A stretch of 64,000 nt of DNA from the NCBI GenBank assembly GCA_028820845.1, contig JAPPII010000124.1:1-64000 (forward strand), read 5' to 3'. Positions 42,108-50,568 of the stretch are shown piece by piece. Numbering within the stretch: position 1 is the stretch's first letter; every line of letters starts with the position of its first letter. The translations under genes and the position numbers were made by a program. The DNA comes from Candidatus Poribacteria bacterium (GTDB lineage Bacteria; Poribacteria; WGA-4E; WGA-3G). The notes under the pieces are model-generated. The model was not told the origin of the DNA. It was given only the letters and a program-made list of their open reading frames with translations, and searched no databases.

Positions 42108-45011
42108 CTACTCCTCAAACGAGATGTGGAATATCCCACGACTATTAACAGCACTATAGAGTCTATCTTTAATGACAGCGAGAGAGATCACTTCATTTAC
42201 ACTTTCTGAAGAAATCTTCTGCCATCGGTTACGGATATCCAAGCAATAGACGCCCGCCTCGCCGGTCCCATAAACTTTGATACCATCCGTAGCAAATCTA
42301 TCTATGGTAGGGCGCGCGCCCGCGCTATCTGTTAGCACCTGCCAATGCGCGCCGGTTTGTGAAGTTAAGACCCCTGCGTCTGTTGAGACGTAGAGGGTTG
42401 ATCCTATAAAGGTTATCTCTTTGAAGTGCGTGAAACGCAGCGGCAGGCTGGATGTAATGTCCCGCCAACTGTGTCCTTCATCAAGCGACTGAAACAACCT
42501 GCCATCTCGTTGACCTACATAGATTGTTTCTCCCGAAACCGCCGTTTTGAATCCGCCTCTGTATTTCCCAGCATTCCAGTAATCATACCCTTGGCTATCA
42601 TCTACCAATCCCGTATATGTCCACTCTGGATCGCCGACTTTCCATTTGAAGAGTCCCCTTTGGTATTCCACATAAAATGCATCGCTGCCGGCTGCAGCTG
42701 TCTCACCTTGCAGCCGAGTTATCGCATAAGGGGCATCAATTTGCATCCGAGCGATCGCATAAGAAGAGTTTGTTTTACGATCAAAAAGCGGGACACCTTG
42801 AACGGGGATTAGCATGTTGCCATCTGTAGATAGACGGAAAATTTGGAACTCCTCTGCTTCAGATGAAACAAAATAAAGCGTGTTCCCAACAACCGCAAAC
42901 TTTGCCTCACCCGCGTGTTTCGTCCTGGGGTTAAGCACAACTCCCTGTCCATCAACTGGCACTTTTTTCCAAGAGATGCCGGTGTCGGATGATTGATAGA
43001 CTTCATAGCCAGTATGTGCGTAGAGTTTGTTGTTGAACCCAACCAGATCGACTATATGTGTCCCAATTATGCCATTCATAAATGGATGCCATGACTCACC
43101 ACCGTCAGTCGTGCGGTGAATACCCCATACACGCGCTTTATAATACGTTCTTTTGTTTACCATTACAGCTGGAAGGCTACTATGCCACAACCAACCCGAG
43201 TCGCTTGCAAGTTCTGTCCAAGTTTGTCCACCATCTGCTGAATGAAATTGATTGCAACTCAGTGCTAAGAGTGTTTCATCTCTTGCTAAAACCGTTATAC
43301 CAGTATGTGCATGTCTAAGACCATGTACACCGGTGTGACTTATTTCGGTCCACGAAACTCCCAAGTCGGCTGAATGAAAGATCTTGACTGGCGGCGAATA
43401 GGTATTCTTCGTTGCTTCATAGAGTTCTGTGTCAGATAATTTCACCAGCAGGTCGGAACCTGTTCCAACATAGAGATTCTTGCCGGACACTGCTATGGAA
43501 CAAATGGCATCTGGTGTATCCAACGGCAGTTTTTTCCAAATATCTGAATCAAGACGGTAGAGTCCGTTTTCTGTGCCTGCAAACACTGTTTTGCCAACAG
43601 CGGCCAGTGTGGAAATTTTCTCGGAAACCGTCAACCCATCATTAAAAGGCTGCCATTGCGTCCCACCATCTATAGATCGGAAAATCCCTTCATCTTTAAG
43701 CCCAAGATACATTGTCCTATCTGTTTGCGCATTACGCACGTGTGTCGCCTCTGTAATGATGAGTCCGACAGCATCTCCAGTTGGTCGGGGGCCCAGCGTC
43801 CTCCACGTTTCGCCGTTATCATCTAAAGTAAATATCTCATCTGTAGAAACAACATAAAGCCTTCCGTTATGCGCTGCCATCGGTATTCGAGATTCACCAA
43901 TAGGGATACTCGCGTTGACGTGTATCCATGCGGTCGCATCTGCTGATAATCTGTAAATTCCTGTTGATGCAGCAGCATACACAGTTCCTTCAGGTGTAGC
44001 GAAGAGGTCACGGATATAACCCGCTGGCGGTCCTTTTCCCTGCGTCCATTGTGCAGTAGAAAATGTGGTGCCATCGTCCGACGTAACAGACGTTGGTGTC
44101 ACATCAGAAACTTGCGGACTGCTCCCACTGCGCTTACCGGGCGTGGCTGCCTGACCGAATTGGTTCCGCACTGCCGGTTTCGCTGCAACATCAAGGACAA
44201 TAGGCGCGTCAACGATTTCAATCGTCCGTTCCGATGCTGCCTCGAAACTGTACGGCTTCTGAAACCGAGCCAGAATTTGATTACTTGCACCGAGCATCAA
44301 TAGAACCAAAACCACAGTTGTCCCGAAAGCCACCCACGGCACTAACGGTTTTCCAACCGGAGGGGCTGTCGGACTAATATCGGCAACTTGTCGCGTGATA
44401 CGCTCGGTTACATGAGCAGGAAATGGGATACCTCCGAGTGTCTCACTGACTAAGAACTCTTCCCCTTGATCTCGTAAACGCTTAATGCCGCGGCGAAGCC
44501 GACTCTTAATCGTGTTGACCGATACACCTAAAAATTTTCCAATTTCCTTTGCTGTCATTTCTCCGAGATAATGGAGCGTCACCACCGTGCGTTCACTCTC
44601 TGGCAGCTGTGCAAGAAGTTTTTTCACCCGTTCATAGCGATGCTCCCTAACCTCTATCTCCCGCTGCTCCGATACATAACGCGTATAAGAGGATTTTTCA
44701 ATCTCTGCCATGGGGGTGCCCTCCAGGGATTGGATCGTAGATTTGTTCTTTTTAAGCCATCTCAGGCAAAGTCGATTGGCAATTACATAAGCCCATCCCG
44801 CAAACTGATTCGGATTTCTTAATTTTGCGAGGTTCTTGTATGCTTGGAAGAAAGTATCTTGCGTAATCTCTTCAGCAGCGTGAAAATCACCAACCTTCCG
44901 CCACGCAAGCGCGTGGATACTCTTCTGGTGTTTTCGGACTAAGACACTGAATGCCGTGTCGTCACCTGACAAAATGCTGCGAATTAGATGAACATCGTCT
45001 TCTCGTTCCAT
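42108..45011 (-). CDS. Transmembrane ECF sigma factor fused to Asp-box beta-propeller
   Basis: 967 residues from the ATG 45011, chosen because GGAG lies seven bases upstream. Residues 1-185 are a full ECF-type sigma factor: region 2 (AFSVLVRKHQKSIHALAWRK, EITQDTFFQAYKNL, FAGWAYVIANRLCLRWLKK) and region 4 (LAQLPESERTVVTLHYLGEM, AKEIGKFLGVSVNTIKSRLR). One membrane helix follows at about 225-244 (WVAFGTTVVLVLLMLG). The remainder, outside the membrane, has seven Asp-box motifs (SxDxGxxW: DDNGETW, SIDGGTQW, SADLGVSW, SADGGQTW, TTDGGESW, SSDTGISW, SLDEGHSW) in a BNR/Ycf48-like propeller. A one-piece sensor/transcription factor is suggested. No separate anti-sigma gene is adjacent. Confidence 0.85.
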   Translation of the reverse strand: MEREDDVHLIRSILSGDDTAFSVLVRKHQKSIHALAWRKVGDFHAAEEITQDTFFQAYKNLAKLRNPNQFAGWAYVIANRLCLRWLKKNKSTIQSLEGTPMAEIEKSSYTRYVSEQREIEVREHRYERVKKLLAQLPESERTVVTLHYLGEMTAKEIGKFLGVSVNTIKSRLRRGIKRLRDQGEEFLVSETLGGIPFPAHVTERITRQVADISPTAPPVGKPLVPWVAFGTTVVLVLLMLGASNQILARFQKPYSFEAASERTIEIVDAPIVLDVAAKPAVRNQFGQAATPGKRSGSSPQVSDVTPTSVTSDDGTTFSTAQWTQGKGPPAGYIRDLFATPEGTVYAAASTGIYRLSADATAWIHVNASIPIGESRIPMAAHNGRLYVVSTDEIFTLDDNGETWRTLGPRPTGDAVGLIITEATHVRNAQTDRTMYLGLKDEGIFRSIDGGTQWQPFNDGLTVSEKISTLAAVGKTVFAGTENGLYRLDSDIWKKLPLDTPDAICSIAVSGKNLYVGTGSDLLVKLSDTELYEATKNTYSPPVKIFHSADLGVSWTEISHTGVHGLRHAHTGITVLARDETLLALSCNQFHSADGGQTWTELASDSGWLWHSSLPAVMVNKRTYYKARVWGIHRTTDGGESWHPFMNGIIGTHIVDLVGFNNKLYAHTGYEVYQSSDTGISWKKVPVDGQGVVLNPRTKHAGEAKFAVVGNTLYFVSSEAEEFQIFRLSTDGNMLIPVQGVPLFDRKTNSSYAIARMQIDAPYAITRLQGETAAAGSDAFYVEYQRGLFKWKVGDPEWTYTGLVDDSQGYDYWNAGKYRGGFKTAVSGETIYVGQRDGRLFQSLDEGHSWRDITSSLPLRFTHFKEITFIGSTLYVSTDAGVLTSQTGAHWQVLTDSAGARPTIDRFATDGIKVYGTGEAGVYCLDIRNRWQKISSESVNEVISLAVIKDRLYSAVNSRGIFHISFEE

Positions 45012-45025
45012 CAGAATACTCCATG

Positions 45026-45131
45026 TTATAGTGAATTCTAAAAATAAATTCACACTTCCGCCCCACTGGTAGGCGAGGTTTCCTAACCTCGCCGATGCAT
45101 AGTGTGCAAATAATTTCGGGATCCACTATAA
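45026..45131. repeat. MITE-like element with TTATAGTGG ends (copy 1)
   Basis: 106 bases. Left end TTATAGTGAATTC, right end GGATCCACTATAA; the right end reversed is TTATAGTGGATCC, so the termini are inverted repeats. Just inside the left end is CTAAAAATAAATTCACACT, then the GGCGAGGTT-TCCT-AACCTCGCC hairpin (45072-45093). A related element occurs at 59809-59947. It ends 15 bases before the start codon of the sigma-propeller gene, so it supplies most of that gene's leader. Confidence 0.75.
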
Positions 45132-45196
45132 GAGTTATTAGTTGTCGGTTATTAGTATTTGCGTTGTCCCATGGTGTGGTAAGTTTTCCTTCTATC

Positions 45197-46306
45197 TCAA
45201 GGTTGAGGCGGGTGTTTGCTTTTAAGTTCACCCCAACGCGTGGAGAGTTTGTTCATCGCCTCTACAGCACGAAACCCGGTATCAAATACTTCAACAGTAG
45301 CAACATACACCGTTTCTTTGCCCACGCCTTTTCTCCATGTCCCTCCGAGGACGTAGATTTTGCCATCGATTGCCGCTGCATCGTGAGGGATAAAGGGTAT
45401 TGATATCGGGGGTATATCGCTCCATTTCTCTGTCTCTGGGTTATAAGCATCCACAGTCGCCAGATACTTCAGATCTCTGTTTTGCCAAACGAAACCGCCA
45501 ATCAGGTAGATGACTCCATCAAGACTAACTGTCGAAAATGAAATCCTGAGATTTGGCATATTGGGTCTCTTTGACCATCTGTTGGTTTTTGGATGATAGA
45601 CCTCAACGGTGGAGAGGTGAGGCCCCCCGTTCGCGCCTGGTGGCCATCCGGCACCACCGATCACATAAATGTCACCATTGACGACACCCGTCCGAACGCG
45701 ATCTCGTATTGTTGGCATTTTAGGGTGCTTTCCCCAAGTATCCGTCTCCGGATCGTAAGATTCTACAAAACGAAAACGCCACGGGTTTTCAAGAAAATTC
45801 GATCCGCCTATGGCATAAATTTTCCCCGCAACAGCACTGATGCTAAACTGTCCACGAACGGTCGGCATGTCTTGCTTTCTCATCCAGGTATCAGTTTTCG
45901 GGTCGTAGATTTCAACGACTTTCAGGGGTTCATTATTTACAATACGTCTATCTATGCCATCATGTCCGCTTAGGACGTAAATTTTTCCATCCACGACTGC
46001 AGCCTTTGCGTTGGACCGCGGCGTTGGCATATCAGCAGCTCTGGACCATCTGTTGGTTTGTGGATCATAGACCTCTACGAGTGACATCCCAAAAGGACCA
46101 TTTCTGTTTTCAAAGGGTGTACCGCCGATGAGATAGATCTTGTCGTTAACGACAGCGGTGGAGAATTTCTCTCTATGTGTCGGAAGTTGAGAGATAATTT
46201 CCCATTTTTCCGCAGTGCTGTTTTCTATAACTAATATATGGAATAGAACAACAGCAGCTAAACCAACAACAGTCCGTTGTAGATGTCTAAACGTTTTGAA
46301 CATCAT
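45197..46306 (-). CDS. Secreted Kelch-repeat protein with KLSTRW tail
   Basis: 369 residues. Signal sequence to about residue 32. Six Kelch repeats, each with the di-Gly strand and W-x-x-x-P-x-MP pattern: KIYLIGG, KIYVLSG, KIYAIGG, DIYVIGG, VIYLIGG, KIYVLGG, with WSRAADMPTPR, WMRKQDMPTVR and others. They form a single six-bladed propeller, likely for protein or sugar binding in the envelope. The end reads MNKLSTRWGELKSKHPPQP, a version of the short tail shared with 27694, 37833 and 51330. GAGGGG precedes the ATG-ATG start. The start region faces the 262-base spacer at 46307-46568, where I see nothing. Confidence 0.85.
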   Translation of the reverse strand: MMFKTFRHLQRTVVGLAAVVLFHILVIENSTAEKWEIISQLPTHREKFSTAVVNDKIYLIGGTPFENRNGPFGMSLVEVYDPQTNRWSRAADMPTPRSNAKAAVVDGKIYVLSGHDGIDRRIVNNEPLKVVEIYDPKTDTWMRKQDMPTVRGQFSISAVAGKIYAIGGSNFLENPWRFRFVESYDPETDTWGKHPKMPTIRDRVRTGVVNGDIYVIGGAGWPPGANGGPHLSTVEVYHPKTNRWSKRPNMPNLRISFSTVSLDGVIYLIGGFVWQNRDLKYLATVDAYNPETEKWSDIPPISIPFIPHDAAAIDGKIYVLGGTWRKGVGKETVYVATVEVFDTGFRAVEAMNKLSTRWGELKSKHPPQP

Positions 46307-46568
46307 CAGATCCCCTCATCAACACAAAAATTGTCCGAACTTAGTACAAATTGTAAGTGTTACTATAAAACGTCACTTTACCGTACCTGTACTTACTTAA
46401 AGAGACAATTTTAAGGCGGAAAAGGTGCATAATCTACAAAAAGCTGAATTTTTAAGCAAAAAATAGCAGGATTTCTGGGAATTATTGAGAGGTTTTTGAG
46501 GGAAATATGGTAGGTTTTTCGAGAAGGATTCAGTGCAAAGTCAGTAGCGGATTTCAGTGTGCCGACGC

Positions 46569-47372
46569 TTACTCTTGAAGTCCAGGACGTTCAAAAATCA
46601 ACGCTTGGAAGGCAGTCATATCCGTAAAAAACGAACGCATCAATCCAAACTCAGCCGGTGTAGCAATCGCACACCATAGAAGTCCTGATAGGTATCCATC
46701 CATCTTTAAACGTTCGTGCCAGACCTCTTTGAAAACTTGGGTGTGCTCCGCCATGAAAAAAGTAGACATGCCGATCTGGACGATTTGGGTGTGAAAGCCG
46801 GATATCTCTACATCGTTCTCCATTAACGGTGCTATCAGGTACGTCTGATGGAGTTCATGGAGTTTATCGAGTTTAAACATGATGTCATGTGGATCTTCAA
46901 CAGTAATACCCCATTCTCGGACTTTGAAGTAGTAGTTCGTCCAGATTTCTAATTCTTCATCGCCCTTATCCGCTCCAAATGTCGCTTGGATACGAGCGCG
47001 TGCAGCAGTTCTTATACTGGGTGTGGGCATTGCAGCGATGTATGCCGAAAAATCTTCGTAACTCTCGCCTTCCACCGCTTTTAGAGATGTTAGGTACGGT
47101 TCACTCGACAGGACCCTTTCTAAATCGTTTGGGTTTTCGGATATATCCGTTCCCGCTGCGATTTCGAGGAGTTGCGCCAAAAGCTTTTCTTGTTCCGCAG
47201 TCAGTGGTTCGTGGGCTGACGCTTCTAAGTCACGTATAAGTTGATGGTGCAGTTCGGTGATAGTTTCCATTTCGTTGAACACCTGACCGGACCACGGAAC
47301 AACAAAAACTATCCCAACAACAAGAAGCGCGACCCCTATACCGATAAGCGTCAGAAAAACGGGTCTCTTCAT
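46569..47372 (-). CDS. Single-pass membrane protein of unknown function
   Basis: 267 residues. One N-terminal membrane anchor (about 8-28: LIGIGVALLVVGIVFVVPW), then a helical, acidic domain with ITELHHQLIRDLEASAHEPL, DPHDIMFKLDKLHELHQTYL and several Trp/His-rich helices (FFMAEHTQVFKEVWHERLKM). No known domain recognised. It is next to, and likely co-transcribed with, the 47391 gene, downstream of the destroyed sigma-propeller gene, which may be their ancestral operon head. Confidence 0.6.
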   Translation of the reverse strand: MKRPVFLTLIGIGVALLVVGIVFVVPWSGQVFNEMETITELHHQLIRDLEASAHEPLTAEQEKLLAQLLEIAAGTDISENPNDLERVLSSEPYLTSLKAVEGESYEDFSAYIAAMPTPSIRTAARARIQATFGADKGDEELEIWTNYYFKVREWGITVEDPHDIMFKLDKLHELHQTYLIAPLMENDVEISGFHTQIVQIGMSTFFMAEHTQVFKEVWHERLKMDGYLSGLLWCAIATPAEFGLMRSFFTDMTAFQALIFERPGLQE

Positions 47373-47390
47373 TTGATGCGTCCTTTTCTG

Positions 47391-47828
47391 TTAATCTCTT
47401 TGCATCCAGAAAGTTAGCATCATCGCACCTGCTCCAACAACAGTTATCGTAGGATAGTACCACCACAAGAACCGATTGCGTTTTTTCTCGATGGCTTTCC
47501 TTTGCTGTTGGATAATTGAGAGTGCTCTGTTTGCCCGTTCGAGGGAGGCAGGATCGTAGTTGACTAACATCCAGCGTTTAACGAACAATTCGTCCTCAGT
47601 AAGTTTGCGAATTTCAGCCTGCCATTCGTCTAACGGTGTTAGCCAACGTCCAAAGGAGGTGACACCTATTACAACAAGGGTTGGGAGTCCAGTGAGAGAT
47701 CGGCTTTCTTTATGAATGGGTGGATTGCTTGCGGTTTCAACTGGAGTGGCAGCCGAAACATTTGTCCAGAGCATAGCAAATATTACCGTCCAAATTAAGG
47801 CAAAGCGCGGTACGAACGCTGATACCAT
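47391..47828 (-). CDS. Membrane protein of unknown function
   Basis: 145 residues. Signal peptide (about 1-26, ending NVSAA). Another hydrophobic segment at the C-terminal end (about 122-142: WWYYPTITVVGAGAMMLTFW). A helical region in between contains YDPASLERANRALSIIQQQRK. Not recognised. The gene lies 18 bases upstream of 46569 on the same strand. Confidence 0.55.
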   Translation of the reverse strand: MVSAFVPRFALIWTVIFAMLWTNVSAATPVETASNPPIHKESRSLTGLPTLVVIGVTSFGRWLTPLDEWQAEIRKLTEDELFVKRWMLVNYDPASLERANRALSIIQQQRKAIEKKRNRFLWWYYPTITVVGAGAMMLTFWMQRD

Positions 47829-47880
47829 GAATCTTTCTCCTATGGTTTAGGTTCAAAAAATCGCCCGCTATCCATTTCAG

Positions 47881-47936
47881 CAACGTGAAGAAGACATAGT
47901 TATCTGATGAGCGATGGTTATGTCTTCTTCGTTGGG
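47881..47936. ncRNA. Long perfect hairpin between the 47391 gene and the sigma-propeller relic
   Basis: GAAGAAGACATA (47887-47898) pairs with TATGTCTTCTTC (47919-47930), a 12-base perfect stem extendable through CAAC/GTTG at the base with a bulge. Loop of 20 bases. No T-run on either side, so not a clear terminator. It sits in the 186-base spacer and may be a structured mRNA element or small insertion. Whether it is transcribed is unknown. Confidence 0.35.
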
Positions 47937-48014
47937 ATTCTGGATAGATTCCTTCAAAAAAGGTGTGTCTATTTCTCAATTGGGCTCCATCGTCATAAAG
48001 TACTTCCTGAATTT

Positions 48015-48158
48015 CTACCGCGTTTTCTCAAGGGAAACATAGAACATCCCACGGTGTTCCGTCGCGATATAAAGCCGATCGCCGTTAGTAACAAGCGAAG
48101 TGACACTATCCGGTACTTCTGGCGAAATCTGTTCCCATTCACCACGACTGTTCAATAA
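48015..48158 (-). pseudogene. C-terminal remnant of a second sigma-propeller gene
   Basis: Minus-strand frame of 47 codons ending at TAG 48015-48017: LLNSRGEWEQISPEVPDSVT followed by a segment ending RGMFYVSLEKTR. It aligns with the C-terminus of the protein at 42108 (RNRWQKISSESVNEVISLAV ... SRGIFHISFEE). The rest of the gene is missing and the frame runs into the left end of the TnpB element. The matching N-terminal piece is at 49581-49648. Confidence 0.75.
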
Positions 48159-48242
48159 AGGGACGTAAAGCCCCATGCTTTAGCAGGGGCATATAAGTCC
48201 GCCCTATTGCATTAGGCCACAACGTGGAAACGTAAGAAAAAC

Positions 48243-48272
48243 TTGACAAACAGAGTGAAATTGTGGTATAAT
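48243..48272 (+). promoter_or_regulatory. Promoter of the TnpB gene
   Basis: TTGACA (48243-48248), an 18-base spacer, TATAAT (48267-48272), inside the left part of the element. Confidence 0.7.
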
Positions 48273-48364
48273 TCTTATACATCGTGGCGGTGGAGTTCTA
48301 CCTCCCGCTTGGGAGTGCCACCGCACCGTTTAGAACGCGGTATCACGATGTAAAGGCATTCACG

Positions 48365-49516
48365 ATGTATATCACAACGACACTTAAACACAAAAGAACC
48401 GATGTTTTAGACGCGCTCGCACGTGAGTCTGGACGTTGCTTTTCCAAAGTCGTTTCACTGATGCGAAAAACGCAGAAGCGAAAAGGTTTTTGGTTGTCCA
48501 AAGGCGCGGTGCAGAAATACTTGAGACTTCGCGGATATGCCTTGCATTCTCAATCTGTGCAAGCGTGCGTTGATAGTTACTTTGATGCGCTGAAAAGTTT
48601 CTTTCAAGTGCGTAATTCCAATTCTGATGCCAAGCCTTCGAAACGGACACCTCGCTATTTCAAGGTGCGTTGGAAATCAGGAGCGATTCGCCACAAAGAC
48701 AGTCAACTCATACTCTCTAATGGTAAAGGTCAAGAACCGCTTATTTTGAAAACCGACATAAAACCGAAATATGTTGAGATGTATTTTCACCGCGGTGCCT
48801 ATTGGTTCGCTTTGGTCTCTGAAGTAGATGTGCCGCCAAAACAGGAAACGGGGATCACGGTTGCTATAGATATGGGCGAAATACATCCGATTGTCAGTCA
48901 TGATAGCGAAAAAACGATAATCTATAATGGTCGATTGCTACGGTCTATCTTCCAGTATCGGAACAAAGTTAAGGCAAGTTTCCAAGCGAAAATAGACAGA
49001 TGCAAGAAACGATCAAAACGTTGGTATCGGTTGATACGTGCCAAGCGTCGCGTTTTGGATAAACTCAACGCACAGATCAAGGATGCTGAACACAAAATCA
49101 CATCAAGGTTTATATCCGACTGCCAGAGAGCGAAGGCGGATACGATTGTGATTGGTGACCTAACAGGTATCCGAGACCGTGCGAAGTTTTCCAAGAAGAT
49201 CAATCAGAAGATTCACCAATGGGCATTCTCTCGGATGCAACAAAAAATCTGCTACAAAGCAGAAATGGCAGGTATCCGTGTTATCTCGACTTCTGAAGCG
49301 TATACTTCACAGACCTGCCCAAGATGTGCGAACCGAAAGAAACCTACAAATCGAAACTATCATTGTAACGCTTGTGGTTTCAAATATCACCGTGACGGTG
49401 TCGGTGCTATCAATCTTTGGAACAAAGTATCAGGGTTCTTGTTCAGCCCTGTAGTCGGGGCACTGGCAGCCCCCGTAGGTGTCAAATTCCATTGGCACTT
49501 ATGTCGCTCTGGATAA
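48365..49516 (+). CDS. tnpB: TnpB RNA-guided nuclease-like protein, RuvC-II Glu replaced
   Basis: 383 residues from the ATG at 48365 (MYITTTLKHKRT). The frame is open back to a GTG at 48284, which falls only 11 bases after the -10 box. N-terminal helical/beta part, then a RuvC-like nuclease: D169 in AIDMGEIHP (first catalytic Asp), the zinc finger CPRC (318-321) ... CNAC (334-337), and D344 in HRDGVGAINLW (third catalytic residue). Where most family members have Glu in the second motif (vvvEdL), this protein reads VIGDLTGIR with Gly264. It may be inactive for cleavage, or belong to the lineages with a displaced second motif. The family normally works with an RNA made from the transposon's right end. 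Confidence 0.9.
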   Translation: MYITTTLKHKRTDVLDALARESGRCFSKVVSLMRKTQKRKGFWLSKGAVQKYLRLRGYALHSQSVQACVDSYFDALKSFFQVRNSNSDAKPSKRTPRYFKVRWKSGAIRHKDSQLILSNGKGQEPLILKTDIKPKYVEMYFHRGAYWFALVSEVDVPPKQETGITVAIDMGEIHPIVSHDSEKTIIYNGRLLRSIFQYRNKVKASFQAKIDRCKKRSKRWYRLIRAKRRVLDKLNAQIKDAEHKITSRFISDCQRAKADTIVIGDLTGIRDRAKFSKKINQKIHQWAFSRMQQKICYKAEMAGIRVISTSEAYTSQTCPRCANRKKPTNRNYHCNACGFKYHRDGVGAINLWNKVSGFLFSPVVGALAAPVGVKFHWHLCRSG

Positions 49517-49580
49517 CCAGAGAATTGTCCTATAAGGAACAAAGGAATCACCCACGCTTTAGCGGGGTGAGGATGTCAAC
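49440..49580 (+). ncRNA. Candidate omega/re-RNA of the TnpB element
   Basis: In this family the guide RNA is made from the 3' part of tnpB through the right end. The region here ends with the right-end hairpin and TCAAC, so the guide would correspond to the plus-strand sequence directly beyond about 49580. This is inferred from family knowledge. No promoter or RNA boundary can be seen. Confidence 0.4.
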
Positions 49581-49648
49581 AGCGTCGTGAAAGCACTGTC
49601 GTCTCCTGCCAAACAGCGATGAACCAGCTGTGTATCTTCGTGTTTCAT
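49581..49648 (-). pseudogene. N-terminal remnant of a second sigma-propeller gene
   Basis: An ATG at 49648 with GGGGAG ten bases upstream starts MKHEDTQLVHRCLAGDDSAF and continues TTLL into the TnpB element. It aligns with the start of the sigma factor at 45011 (MEREDDVHLIRSILSGDDTA). It is the 5' end of the gene whose 3' end lies at 48015-48158. About 900 codons between are absent. Confidence 0.8.
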
Positions 49649-49891
49649 CTAATTTCTCCCCTTTAAGATACCGATGCGCGTTTTTCACACGCAACTATCG
49701 TACGACTGTTACTATTAATGACGCGATTTAAAAAGCCAAGTGTTGCATGACAGCAAAAAAGTATTATTTTCAGTTCTTTCTCTTGACACAACTTAAACAA
49801 ATCCATATACTAAGATGACGTGAATTTAACACAAGAATCTATAATCGAGAATCAACACCTAATTACTGACAGCCAACAACCCATAACCATT

Positions 49892-50545
49892 ATGAAGCTT
49901 TTATCTATAAACGTCTCAAAACCGAAACCTATCCAATACGGCGGCAAGACGATCCGTACCGGAATTTTCAAAGAGCCTGTATCAGGCACCGTTATGCTCA
50001 GAGAAAAGAACATTGACGGCGATGGACAGGGTGATCTCCGAGTACACGGCGGCACCTACAAAGCCATCTACGGGTACCCTTTTGAACATTATACCCACTG
50101 GCAGCAGGAATTGCAAAGAGACGACCTAACTTATGGACAGTTTGGGGAAAATCTCACTGTTGAAGGTCTGCTGGAAAAGGCAGTCCACATAGGCGATGTC
50201 TTTCAGGTAGGTTCAACCGTGAAATTACAGATTACCCAACCCCGTGTGCCTTGTTTCAAACTTGCTTACAAAATGGGACTCCCAGAGTTTCCCAAACAGT
50301 TTTTAGAGAGTCGGCGCGTCGGCTTCTATTTCCGGGTGCTTGAAGAAGGCGAGATCACCGCTGGCGATACAATTGCCTGCGTTGAGAGTCCCCCGGAATC
50401 GATGAGCATCACAGAAATAGTTAACCTACGCTATTTTGATACCGACAACCGCGAGAAAATCGCACAAGCCAGAAAACTCCCTGCCCTCTCGCCGAGTTGG
50501 AAGCGGGATTTTTGGCGTAGCTTGCAAGCCAAAAACTTGCTCTAA
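49892..50545 (+). CDS. MOSC-domain protein (YiiM-like)
   Basis: 217 residues from the ATG 49892. An upstream frame back to 49820 is low-complexity repeat DNA. MOSC domain: [49 protein letters not shown] strand, and the conserved Cys 121 in [13 protein letters not shown] that accepts sulfur in the family. YiiM-type proteins reduce N-hydroxylated compounds with molybdenum cofactor. Probably a molybdoenzyme of detoxification. The start region follows a run of CCAACAACCCATAACC. nagB begins 24 bases after its stop. Confidence 0.82.
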   Translation: MKLLSINVSKPKPIQYGGKTIRTGIFKEPVSGTVMLREKNIDGDGQGDLRVHGGTYKAIYGYPFEHYTHWQQELQRDDLTYGQFGENLTVEGLLEKAVHIGDVFQVGSTVKLQITQPRVPCFKLAYKMGLPEFPKQFLESRRVGFYFRVLEEGEITAGDTIACVESPPESMSITEIVNLRYFDTDNREKIAQARKLPALSPSWKRDFWRSLQAKNLL

Positions 50546-50568
50546 AAAAGTACGAAGATTCTAAACAA

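Larger units (their letters stand above)
48157..49580 (+). mobile_element. IS200/IS605-superfamily TnpB-only transposon
   Basis: The left end carries an imperfect hairpin GCCCC-A-TGCT-TT-AGCA-GGGGC (about 48169-48190). The right end carries CACCC-A-CGCT-TT-AGCG-GGGTG (about 49549-49569) followed by AGGATGTCAAC. TCAA at 49576-49579 fits the right cleavage site known in this family. No TnpA transposase is present (IS1341-like arrangement), so movement would need a partner element. Boundaries are estimated from the hairpins and from where the flanking sigma-propeller fragments end, and could be off by a few bases. Confidence 0.75.

Noticed and set aside
47904-47912. CTGATGAG as a hammerhead ribozyme core
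   Set aside because: The loop lacks the following GAAA and the three-stem layout; the hairpin is a simple stem-loop.
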